Both the position numbers and the translations under genes were made by a program. A stretch of 36,775 bases of DNA from Basidiobolus ranarum (lineage: Eukaryota > Basidiobolomycota > Basidiobolomycetes > Basidiobolales), in the NCBI GenBank assembly GCA_040143965.1, contig JASJQH010000057.1, forward strand, positions 1 to 36,775, given 5' to 3'. Every line of letters begins with the position of its first letter. Within the stretch, counting starts at the first letter, position 1. This document shows positions 1 to 9,274 of this stretch, one piece after another. The notes below the pieces were generated by a model. It was given only the letters and a program-made list of their open reading frames with translations, had not been told where the DNA came from and searched no databases.

Positions 1-587
1 CCACCAGTACTGCGGAGCAAGAGGTTATTAAGCCAGACAATTCTCATCGTTCCATTGATGGTAAGCACAGACCATCAGAAGAAATAGAGGTCAGTAATGT
101 TGAAGGTTCAAGCCATTCCATCGGTAACACCAGTAAAGGAGATAGAGCCCCAGATTCAGCAGAAATCAGTCCAATTGCTGCTGAAAGCATGGAGGAAGAA
201 GAGGCTTTCGATTTCACTGATGTCATGATTAATCAAGTTATTCATACAATCGAGTTCTGTTTGGGATGTATCTCGAATACTGCCTCATATCTTCGTCTCT
301 GGGCCCTGTCACTTGCCCACAATCAGTTGTCTGCTGTATTATGGGAGATGGTTATTGATAACACCATCGGTCTTTCGTTCCCACTCAACGCTATTGGTGC
401 TTGGGCTGGGTTCGCAGTCTGGTTCGTATTGACCATTGGCATCCTGTTGATCATGGAAGGCCTCTCAGCATTCCTTCACGCTCTCCGTTTACATTGGGTT
501 GAGTTTAATAATAAGTTTTATCAAGGATCTGGAGTGCAGTACACTCCATTCTCCTTCCGTTCCATCCTCCAAGGAGTTGAAGAATAA
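1..587 (+). CDS. VPH1: V-type proton ATPase subunit a (V0 sector), 3' part
   Basis: C-terminal about 194 residues of the 100-kDa membrane subunit that forms the proton half-channels of the vacuolar/endosomal H+-ATPase. The frame is open from the left edge, so the gene starts outside the window. It begins with a hydrophilic, Ser/Glu-rich loop of about 60 residues, a linker that varies between fungi. The diagnostic block follows: [15 protein letters not shown], then [19 protein letters not shown]. The Arg codon at 294-296 in LRLW corresponds to the essential proton-transfer arginine (R735 of yeast Vph1). Two more membrane segments follow, then the usual tail ending [10 protein letters not shown]. 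The stop is at 585-587, with AATAAA at 601-606 as a possible polyadenylation signal. Family identity is very clear; the choice between vacuolar (Vph1) and Golgi (Stv1) isoform cannot be made from this part. Confidence 0.95.
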   Translation, partial: TSTAEQEVIKPDNSHRSIDGKHRPSEEIEVSNVEGSSHSIGNTSKGDRAPDSAEISPIAAESMEEEEAFDFTDVMINQVIHTIEFCLGCISNTASYLRLWALSLAHNQLSAVLWEMVIDNTIGLSFPLNAIGAWAGFAVWFVLTIGILLIMEGLSAFLHALRLHWVEFNNKFYQGSGVQYTPFSFRSILQGVEE

Positions 588-757
588 TCTTAATTTAATC
601 AATAAAATCTGCATTTTCCATTCATTCATCCCAATGATCATTGAATATGAATTTGTTCCTATTGACCCATATCATGATTTGGGATTGGGGATTACAAAAC
701 AAATCATTATTTACATCACTATGGCTCTACCAAGAATTAACCGTCAACAACTTGGAG

Positions 758-2075
758 ATGTACAAAACCAATTCCCTTCCTCAGCCACAGAATGTAAAGG
801 TCGAATACCAAGATCCACCACTTTTTACTGAACCGTTTCCACCAACTTCAACCAAAACGGAACGAGACATAGAAAATGAAGTACTTATAGATAAACTTAA
901 ATCCAAATGTGAACAAAGCTTTCAAATTCTTCTTGAGGTACAATATTTTCTAGTGAAATACTTTATAAAAATTTACTAATAATTACTTTAGTTAAAAGAA
1001 CGAGTGAACTTGCCTAAAAAAAGGGAAACTTCTATATCTGCTAGGGTAATAATAAATTTCCCTTACCTTGTCTTGGAGTTACAAATTTATTCTACCTTTG
1101 ATTTTAGAGAATAGCTATATTACTTTCTGAAGAACAACGCCTTGCTAACGAATTAGACCAACAACGTGAAGGTACTCTTTATCTATATCTCGATTATTCG
1201 TTTGTAATGGAGCACTCATCTCTTCTGTTAGAATTGACCATTGTCGAGGAGAAAGCACCTGGTCTGAGTCGACTTCAGGCTCAAGAGGCGCTTAAGTTGA
1301 CCAACCAAAATTATCTTAGTGCACTCCCATTATTACGTCAAGAGCAAGAAGAAATAGATATGAGATTAATGCGGTATGTATATAACCAACTCAATATTCT
1401 TCATACCCTCTGAAGAGCTTATACATGATAAAATTGATAGAGAGAAAGAGAAACATGAATCATATCAACAAATGAACACAATGTTACTTGGTAAACTTCA
1501 CGAGATCAAAGAAAAACCACCACAGAATCAAGAAGACGACCTCATGTAAGTTGAAATAATGGAATAACGGATATGATCCGGTGAATCTAATCGGGTTACT
1601 TTCAATATAGTCGTAGTCGCGGTGTTCAAGAAGAAATACTTCGATTTCGTAAACTTAACGCTCGTGTCATGACTGAGTTGGTGAAATTTGTGGAAGTGCA
1701 TTTCCCACCCGTCTTGGTGTACAAGGTTTTCATCAGGCATAAATTGAGATTTACTTCGAGTGATACTAAGCATTTTGTTGGTCAAATAGGGTAGACAAAT
1801 GTCCGATGAAGAAAGAACCCCTCACACTAACAGATGCTCTCTCAAAGTGATATTGGAGGTGACATATACATCATTGCATAATTGAGAATTCCCAAACTAA
1901 TTGTGATACACAGGATCTAATGAATTCAGCTGTAACCCGCCCGAACGACTCTTACATTCAGTTGGATCCAGATGCTTGCTGGAAACCGTACATTGAACTG
2001 TTAGTCAGGGGAGGGATCGCTGCGCGACATCCTCAAGACCCACATCGCTTAAAGCTGATTGAATTCCATTTATGA
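758..2075 (+). CDS. CENP-K-like inner kinetochore protein (Sim4/Mcm22 family), 8 exons
   Basis: Predicted subunit of the constitutive centromere-associated network, which links CENP-A chromatin to the outer kinetochore. Exons by hand: 758-937, 992-1045, 1108-1171, 1232-1373, 1441-1545, 1611 to about 1716 (or 1725), 1790-1858, 1914-2075. The first two thirds are a Glu/Lys/Gln/Leu-rich coiled coil. Then comes ELVKFVEVHFPPV, matching the conserved FL..HFPLP of CENP-K. The C-terminus contains CWKPYIELLVRGGIA and GIAARHPQDPHRLKLIEFH, very close to the vertebrate CENP-K ending as I remember it (WPPYVELLLRNGIALRHPED...). The start is uncertain: ATGs at 647, 674 and 758 share the frame, and 758 was chosen because the upstream part looks like untranslated sequence. 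The gene lies 170 nt after the V-ATPase stop. Its stop is 37 nt from that of the convergent RRN6 gene, so the 3'UTRs must overlap. Confidence 0.8.
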
Positions 2076-2111
2076 CATGACATAGTTGTATGATCATTTG
2101 TACATACTTTA

Positions 2112-5100
2112 TTAAAAACCTGACATGCGTGATTTCTTTTTTTTGGACTTTCTAACATTGGTCGAACCAGCTACTGGCTGACTAGCAGTAAACTGTGGGG
2201 TGGAAGGGATTTCGTAATTAGGTAGTGGTGATTCGCTGGGTACTGATTCCCAAGATAGAGTCTTCGACAGAACTGCTGGGGTCGACAGAGTGGGAGTCTC
2301 TTGTTGCTGTGACTGAGATATCTGTTCGATTTTGCGCTTGACTCGAGACTTGAGAATGGTACGAGGAGTTTGAACGGAGCTTTGTGCCGGCTGAGATGCT
2401 CTAATATGAGGTGTACGCCAAGTTGATTGGGGCGTGGTAGCCTGAGGTTGAGAGCGTGTGGCTAATGCCGCTGGTGTTTGATCATTTCCACGGAAATGGG
2501 ACAATGGACTGAAGTAGAGGTTACGTCTGGCTTCAGATTCGGGCTGTGAGATGGATTTGGTGATTAATGGCCGTGATCCCTTGAAAGTAAGAGGGGTTGC
2601 AGGTACATTCTTGAGGAATGTACGTCTACTCTGAGATTTCACTCGAATGTCCATATATTCCTCAATACCATGGTCCATTTCGGGCGGTGCATCACCAATG
2701 GACCATTCTTGAAGCAAAGCCTTGGTAGCTGTATTGATTTCCATGTTTCTTTGTGGCTTAAGGTATATCAGATCATTTAGAGACAGATCCAGGGCTCTCT
2801 CTTTTCGGGGGGTGATTTCATCAAGCTCCTCTTGAAGTTCGCGATCCAGGGAATCATTTACTTGTGAATCCCGTTGTTGACTAGCTTCAGAGGGCTCTTG
2901 AACAGGGACATGTACAAATGAGCTCCAGAAGAGCGCTTCAGTCATAAATTCAATGGCTTTATCGATTGTCTGTGATCCAAATATATTTCTCTCTTCTTGA
3001 GTTTCAAACAAAAGCAGTGATTCCTCATCATTAGAACGACCTTCGGTCGAGAACTCAAACTCACTTTTCAACAGAACTCGAATATCTTGTATATTATTAA
3101 GTTCTAAAATCTGATTGGCATTGCTATTCCAAGGATACAATATAGTATCTCGAATTCCTCTCCAGTCAAGCTGCAAATGTAAAGCTTGAGTGACCCACAT
3201 AACGACATCCTGTACATTTTCAATGGCTTTACTGCCATCCTTTCTGTGAATCATGTCGTAACTAAAATGTTCAGTTAAGGGTTCTAAAGGAGAAAATACT
3301 CATATGGAAATAATTATAGATATAGCACAGCACACATAAGGATACACTGTGGTAGGAGATTTCAAAGAATGTAGATGTGCAATAAATTCAGTCGTGGAAT
3401 ATGTCTTCATTGCGCTCATCTGATCTTCTTCTTTGACCAAGGCTAACGGAGAGTCAGATTCATCAAGGAAAGCACTTGCAAGATCTATCAACAAAAGAGT
3501 TGGTTAGAACGCTAACTAATGATGATTATCGTTAGACACTTACATTTCATGAAAGGCTTCATATCAAGTTTAGTGTATCTTTTGATATCATGTGGTGACA
3601 AATCCAGTCGATCTACCTGCCTCTCTAATTCAAAAACACTACCAGGCCAATCCGCCTTTGGCTCAAAGATCAGCTCAGTCACTGCTTCATCGGCCTGGGT
3701 AAAAATATCTTCACCTTGACTGGCGCCAGGTACAAAGAACCCTTCCTCGTCAATATAGGAGGATGGGCCTTGACTTGAACCCAGTTTATACACTTGGCTG
3801 TAAATTGACCCATTTTCAGCATATTGAAAGAGACTAAATAGAGTAGAAGGATCGCTATTATCATCATCCCAATAAGGTAAACATGCAAGGCCAGAGAGCG
3901 GAGGATGCCGCTGAAATTGACGCTCATCATGCTTTACTTTGTTTGGCTTGAATTGAATGGGGGGAATCAACTCGTCTGTCAGATAGTCTGGATGTGAAGA
4001 GAACGATTCGAGAGAAATTGGATAGTCAACAGACGAATAAGCTCCATGGACTGACGAACGTTCGTACGTGTACATACAAATCTCCGATTCAAATCGATTG
4101 TAGCCCATGATGCAAGCTATGAATAGAGGAGCATTCAGTACAGAAACAAACTAATGAGAAATCTTGGAGTACCGTACATTTTTCTCCCATGGCTTCGGGT
4201 AATGTAAATACTTGGAGCTGGGAGGGTGGCTCTCTTTGGTTATGCTTCCATTGCAAAAGGGGTCTACTTGCAAACCGATGATCGATGATGCTGATACGTT
4301 CGGTGGTGGAAAAGAAGCTCTGTAATTCATGATCTAGACTTCTCTGTAAGCCATATATCTTTTCATTCGAGGAAGTATATAACAGACTGGGTGACGCGGG
4401 ACTCTAAGCAAACAAATAAACATAAGGTTCCAATTCCTAGCCGACAAATGTATGATACTCACCCTTAAGTCCAATGATTTGATATCAAATGCAGATCCGA
4501 TCACAAGTGAACGTGGGTGTCCCCCCCACTCACAGGCCCCCCATTTATCAGAAAACTTAGTGTCATCATCTTTTCTCACATCCATGAGGATTCTAGTTAC
4601 CATCGATGAAATTGAGTTATTGGGAAAATATAACCAAGTGGGCAGATCTAATTACCTTTGGGATTTGGGTGAGTTAATGTCCCAAATACTCAGAAATCCC
4701 TTGTCACCCATTACAGCTGCCTCGCCTATCCAGAACGGGTTGACCGCCAGGTGTATTGGCTCAGTTGGCAGTGATAATGAATGTACACTAGTGTGTGAAA
4801 TTGGAGTGCCAAGGGTATCCATCTGTTTCCTTTCTTTAAGTGTTAAGAATGTTACTCCCGACATAGTTCTCACCCCCATCATTTCTGGATTAACAAGAAA
4901 AGTTAGCAGATATGTTCTAGGTCACTTGGTAAAGTAAATCTCACCAGACTCCTCTCCTTTCGATTTGGATGTGACTAATTGACGGATAGGCGTGGTAAGT
5001 CTTATGACTGGCCCTATATTTGGACTGAGTTTATAAGCAAAGCTTGACTCTCCATAAACCTTATCTAATGCTGAAAAATCTAACAAACGTCAAGAGTTAA

Positions 5101-5779
5101 AAGATTCATTTGCATCTACTGTTGGTTCAATAGTATGCAGATACAGATAAAAAAGGATACTGAGCATATTCCCCACTTCACCAGTTGGAAAGGCAAGGTA
5201 TTGACAGTCGGTTGAGAGTTTGGAGGACAAAAGGGTTGTCACATTTCCATAGAAAGGATCATAGTGTAGTTGAGATTCTTGTGCAGTGAGAGTGTCGCTT
5301 AGAAAATCTTCAAATATAGGTTGTGGTACGTATGTATCTTCAAAATTTGCTTGAAAGTAATTGACCTGGATAAATGAAGGACTTCAATAAATCAAGCTCC
5401 CGTATGATAATGATTTAGAACCATTTACCACAGCTCTATTGTCTGATTTCAAGGGTTTTTTGAGATTTGGATACGTATAATGTCGAGTTCTCGGGAACAC
5501 TTGCTTTAGCGAACTAACAGCCTTGATATTTAAGTCTGTTTTGTGTTAAAAAAAGCTACTTAGGAACCATGAAACTCTAAATAAAAACGGATTATTATTA
5601 TTCGTACTTGAATTACGACTATTCTTAAACGTCCACGAAGATTCGACATCAGGTTGTAAATCAAAAAAAGCCCCTCCAGTGATTCCAAAATCTAAAGTGC
5701 CGGAACAACTCGCCAATGGTTCTGGCCAAGTCCAAAGTGGAAATGGTAAAGGGGAGTTTGAAGGTTTACTAGTCTTCAT
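2112..5779 (-). CDS. RRN6: RNA polymerase I core factor subunit Rrn6/TAF1C-like, 10 exons
   Basis: Predicted 1021-residue beta-propeller protein of the Pol I core factor/SL1, which recruits Pol I to the rDNA promoter. Exons on the minus strand: 5779-5608, 5535-5429, 5365-5161, 5079-4945, 4884-4656, 4592-4463, 4403-4178, 4116-3544, 3484-3346, 3261-2112; the spliced length is an exact multiple of three. Family marks are WGACEWGGHPRSL followed by DIKSLDLR, NPFWIGEAAVMGDKGFLSIW, and IIDHRFASRPLLQWKH, all typical of the TAF1C/Rrn6 propeller. The C-terminal ~300 residues are Ser/Gln/Pro-rich and end in a basic tail, RKSKKKKSRMSGF, a hallmark ending of fungal Rrn6. The length is near that of yeast Rrn6 (894) and human TAF1C (869), with a longer disordered C-terminus. 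Two introns (5080-5160, 3262-3345) carry minor-spliceosome-like signals. It is convergent with CENP-K and divergent from RlmN. Confidence 0.8.
3262..3345 (-). other. U12-type-like GT-AG intron in RRN6 (last intron)
   Basis: The 84-nt intron reads GTATCCTTAT at its 5' end and has CCCTTAAC at 3274-3281, with the branch adenosine 13 nt before the exon, then ends TTTTAG. The donor fits the minor-spliceosome consensus RTATCCTTT at eight of nine positions, and the branch fits TTCCTTRAY well. Splicing here keeps the frame (GT + T gives Val: TTV-YDMIHRKDG). Ordinary donors nearby (GTGTGC, GTGCTG) are poor, and only GTGCTG keeps the frame. CCTTAAC could also serve as a U2 branch site, so the donor carries most of the weight. 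Confidence 0.65.
5080..5160 (-). other. U12-type-like GT-AG intron in RRN6 (third intron)
   Basis: The 81-nt intron starts GTATCCTTTTTT, a full match to the U12 donor RTATCCTTT. Near its 3' end CTCTTGAC (5089-5096) puts an adenosine 10 nt before the exon, the spacing expected for U12 introns. That branch is only a 6-of-9 match to TTCCTTRAY; TTTTAAC slightly upstream is an alternative. The splice restores frame as GNML-NFSALDKVYG. Confidence 0.55.
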
Positions 5780-6082
5780 TATAATATTTCTATAATATGT
5801 TTTCTAATTTACAAACATCTATTTCGAGCGAGTATAGTGCACGCTAGTGTTTTGCTTAAGTATAATGAATGTTTTTTTTCGTGTTTGGTTTAAGACAGTC
5901 ACTCTAATGGAATAAAAAATTATTTTAATCTAGTTCATGAAGAAATTCATACTTAGTTGAAAGCGATGAAATCAAAAAATTCTTCATTTGGAGAAAATTT
6001 CATATTAAAGGGTTTGCAGTCACATTATTCAAAGCTACATATCCTTGCAAAGCAACTCTGCAGTTGAGCCAGGCCAGCTAGA
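5780..6082. promoter_or_regulatory. Divergent intergenic region between RRN6 and RlmN
   Basis: These 303 nt separate two divergently transcribed genes and must hold both promoters. The region is AT-rich with T-tracts. I see no convincing TATA element, repeat or small gene in it. Confidence 0.4.
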
Positions 6083-7749
6083 ATGATATATAAACCATTT
6101 CTTCACACTCTAAGAAGGCAGTCCACCCGGTTGTATTCTTCACTACCCGGGGAAAATGTTCTCGCTACTCCTAGAACGGGCTCCAAATTGTTGAATAGAA
6201 AAAATATTGCAGGAATGTCATTGAACGAACTTACCAAGGAGCTTCTATCCAATGTAGAAGGAATGAAGTTATTCGCTCCTAAGCAGATATGGGAATGGAT
6301 GTACAAGAAAGGTATTTCTTGAAAATTCTCATTTCAATTCTTATTCTTACTGCAAAGCACTTACATATTCTTTAAGGTGCCAATGATTTTACCCCAATGT
6401 CCAACTTGCCCATCAATATTCGAGAGAATTTAGAGAAGAACTATTGCATTGATCATGGATTTGTTCAGGTAATACAAATGAGTACTTTCATTGTCACTCT
6501 ACGGCACTCGAGATATCAGAAAACTTATCACTATATACCATTCGTAAAAATAGCATGATGTAACTTCAAAACTGGACGAGACCCGCAAATTCTTGATTTC
6601 ATATAATAAGCCAAACGAGGTCATAGAAACAGTCTTTATCCCTGAGCCAACACGTGGAACACAATGCGTATCTTCACAAATTGGATGCTCTCTATCTTGC
6701 ACTTTCTGTCATACCGGTACTCAAAAGCTTATTCGTAACTTGACAGCTAGTGAGATTGTTGGGCAATACATGATCCTTGCTTCTAGGTTAGGCGAGTTTC
6801 CTTTTACTCCTAATCATCAACGCAAAGTCTCCAACATGGTATTCATGGGGCAAGGTAAGCGTATCAACTAGGTCTCAATAATGCTCCACGTCTGGATAGC
6901 TAACCTTTTGCCAAATGATTATGAATTAGGCGAGCCTTTGTATAACTACAGGTAAATTTTCGCTAGTTATTTCCGAAATGCATCTTTGACTCAATCTGAT
7001 ATCCTATAGAAATGTGAGCAAAGCCATACAAATTTTGACCGATCCTCGTGGAATTGCTCTTCCAAAGGCGCGTATTACTATCTCTACATCCGGTGTCGTT
7101 CCGGCAATTGAAAAGATTCCAGCTGAATTAGGCGTTTCATTAGCAATTTCACTTCACGCCGTTACTGATTCTGTTCGTGATCAAATTGTTCCTATCAACA
7201 AAACATGGCCTATAAAGGAGCTAATGAATGCTTGCAGAAACTTCGTCCGCCTCGCTGATGAAAAAACCAAACGCATCACTTTCGAGTATGTCTTCTTGCA
7301 TTCTGATGATTTTTCGTAATCAAATTCTTATCATGTGTTTAGGTATGTCATGTTGGATGGCATCAACGACAGTCTGGCCGACGCGAAAGAGCTTTCCCGT
7401 ATGTTAAAGGAGCTTCCCTCTCATGTGAATCTGATGTAAATATATTTGGTCAATATGTATAAGCCTTGCATGATTTTTCTAACTACAGTAATAGTCCTTT
7501 CAACCCATGGCCAGGTAGTTCTTACAAGTGTTCTCCGGAAGCTCGACTTCAGCAGTTTGCTGATATTGTCAATGAAGGTGGTACTCGGGCAACTATTCGT
7601 CGACCCCGTGGTAGAGGTACATGATTTACTCTCAAGAATGTGGGAAGAAATGTATTTTAAGCTAACTTTACGCTATTATCATAGATATTTTGGCTGCTTG
7701 CGGACAATTGAAAAGCAACGTATTGAGCAAAGCACAACGTCAAGCATAG
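6083..7749 (+). CDS. RlmN-family radical-SAM rRNA/tRNA adenine-C2 methyltransferase, likely mitochondrial, 8 exons
   Basis: RlmN methylates C2 of A2503 in bacterial 23S rRNA and A37 of some tRNAs by radical-SAM chemistry. Exons: 6083-6311, 6377-6468, 6554-6854, 6930-6951, 7010-7285, 7343-7435, 7489-7616, 7685-7749. The 4Fe-4S motif CxxxCxxC is CSLSCTFC inside [18 protein letters not shown]. Other family blocks are [12 protein letters not shown] (glycine-rich SAM motif), [21 protein letters not shown], and at the end [15 protein letters not shown], whose Cys matches the catalytic, transiently methylated Cys355 of E. coli. The N-terminus ([20 protein letters not shown]) is basic and lacks acids, as in a mitochondrial presequence, so the target is probably mitochondrial rRNA or tRNA (inference). 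The 22-nt exon 6930-6951 encodes the EPLYNY block. All catalytic cysteines are present and no break is seen. Confidence 0.92.
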
Positions 7750-8035
7750 ATTATTCAACCCACTTTCCAATAGAATTACTGTAAATTAATTTAAGATCTA
7801 GTCGATCCTATGTTAATCTTGTTGCTATCTCTTTAGTACACTCCGTATTAATGGTGGCAAACCAACACAAGACACCCAACTTTAATTGTTTTTCTTTCCT
7901 CACTCAGTACATCGTTAATGAACACGCATCCCCATCCGATTATAATATTTGAAATCGAGAGAATAAAATAGAGATACCAATCAGTACACTGAAAAAAATA
8001 CGTACAGTTTTATACACAACGCCTGCTTGTGTTTA

Positions 8036-8774
8036 TCAAGCTTTTTTTAACTTGGCCCCTTGCAATTCAAGTTTTCTAATATCGTCTTGCATTAACTTGA
8101 GTGCAAATGACTGGATTAAATGAACAATCACAGGCATTCCCCATACGAGCATTCCGTCCAAACTTGAAGGTCCCATCAGCAACAAAGGTAAAATGGAGAA
8201 AAACAGAAACGTGCGCATAAAAAAGCGAGAGGGACTCGCAAGATGAAGTACATAAATAGAAAAGCACAAGGATATCAAACACATCACCATAGAGACAGAT
8301 ATAGCGGAAGAAGCGTTGGTAGTTTGAATATACTCTTGTATTGACGCAAAAGTTGTCCAGAAATATCTATTAAACACAAAGCAAACAATCAGAAAAGATT
8401 CGAAAGCAACAATCAAATGTCTTTCTATTAAAAACGATGAGCTTACACTATAAGCAGAATTGTAGGAAGAATATGTAGAGCAAGCTAAACTCAAAAATAA
8501 GTTGGTAATCAGATCAAAATGTTGTAGGTGTAGAAGAACCATCTAACAGTAGGTATATAAGACACGTTTTAAGTACCTTGAAAACATGATTGGCTTGTTG
8601 GGCTTCTCTGACGAGCTCCAGATACTCCTCTTCTTTTTCTAAACCCATGGGTTAGCTTTGAATCAGTTGTAACTTTCGATTGAATATCAAACCTTGGTCA
8701 GTAGACTTCGACTGTGTCTGTACGTTTGGATCCTTGTCAGGACTCTCACTTCGACCCTTACTATCTTCTGTCAT
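8036..8774 (-). CDS. Small multi-pass membrane protein with dilysine-type tail, unknown function, 4 exons
   Basis: I do not recognise the family. Exons on the minus strand: 8774-8693, 8638-8577, 8484-8447, 8366-8036, giving 170 residues. The N-terminal ~48 residues are hydrophilic and charged (MTEDSKGRSESPDKDPN, then EKEEEYLELVREAQQANHVF). Three to four hydrophobic stretches follow: LALHILPTILLIVYFW, a long one around VSMVMCLISLCFSIYVLHL, FLFFSILPLLLM, and a weaker one at MLVWGMPVIVHLIQ. The C-terminus KLKKA has Lys at -3 and -5, a KxKxx arrangement that resembles an ER retrieval signal. This suggests an ER membrane protein with a cytosolic C-terminus (inference). It is convergent with RlmN (286 nt between stops) and divergent from CCH1. 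Confidence 0.75.
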
Positions 8775-9274
8775 CTTTATAGTCTGTCAAGAAAAGAAAG
8801 AACAGTCTAGGTATCATCAAGAATCATACGCATTACATAGACTGAATTTGCATTCATGGACAATTTGTTTTTAATGATTAGCCACTCAGGTCAAGCCTGG
8901 ATTACCATATATTGCAATGCCAACAGTGGGCATTTTTACTCGCCAAATTGAGTAGACATGTGAGTCTATTACCCCAAGTACTCTGAAGGGAGCCATATTG
9001 AACAGGAAAAACAGATTCACTCCAAATCATTTAATGATTACTCAATCCAAAATGAGTACTACAATATCCATTAATAATTTCTCTACTCTGATCTCACATG
9101 ATCGAGTCTTTCTTAACCAAGTTTAGAGTAATCCAATATTTCCCAAGGTGGCATAGTCGCTTATCTAGGTTTCGCTCTTTATTTCTTGTACTTTTGCATA
9201 TTCACTATTCTAGCTTGTATAATACATACAGTCATATTTTGTGACTCTAAAAGACTTGACTTTTTGTTGATTGG
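8775..9274. promoter_or_regulatory. Divergent intergenic region upstream of CCH1
   Basis: 500 nt between the membrane-protein gene (minus) and CCH1 (plus). It is AT-rich and holds both 5' regions. Nothing gene-like is visible in it; no strong TATA box was identified. Confidence 0.4.

Noticed and set aside
1801-1850. Frame reading LTLTDALSK in CENP-K exon 7, resembling the animal LHEMLE region
   Set aside because: It stops immediately (TGA) and no donor there has the phase needed by the well-conserved last exon; the other frame splices cleanly.
6038-6048. ATATCCTTGC before the RlmN start, similar to a U12 donor
   Set aside because: No matching branch and acceptor before the ATG, and the presequence-like N-terminus needs no upstream exon.
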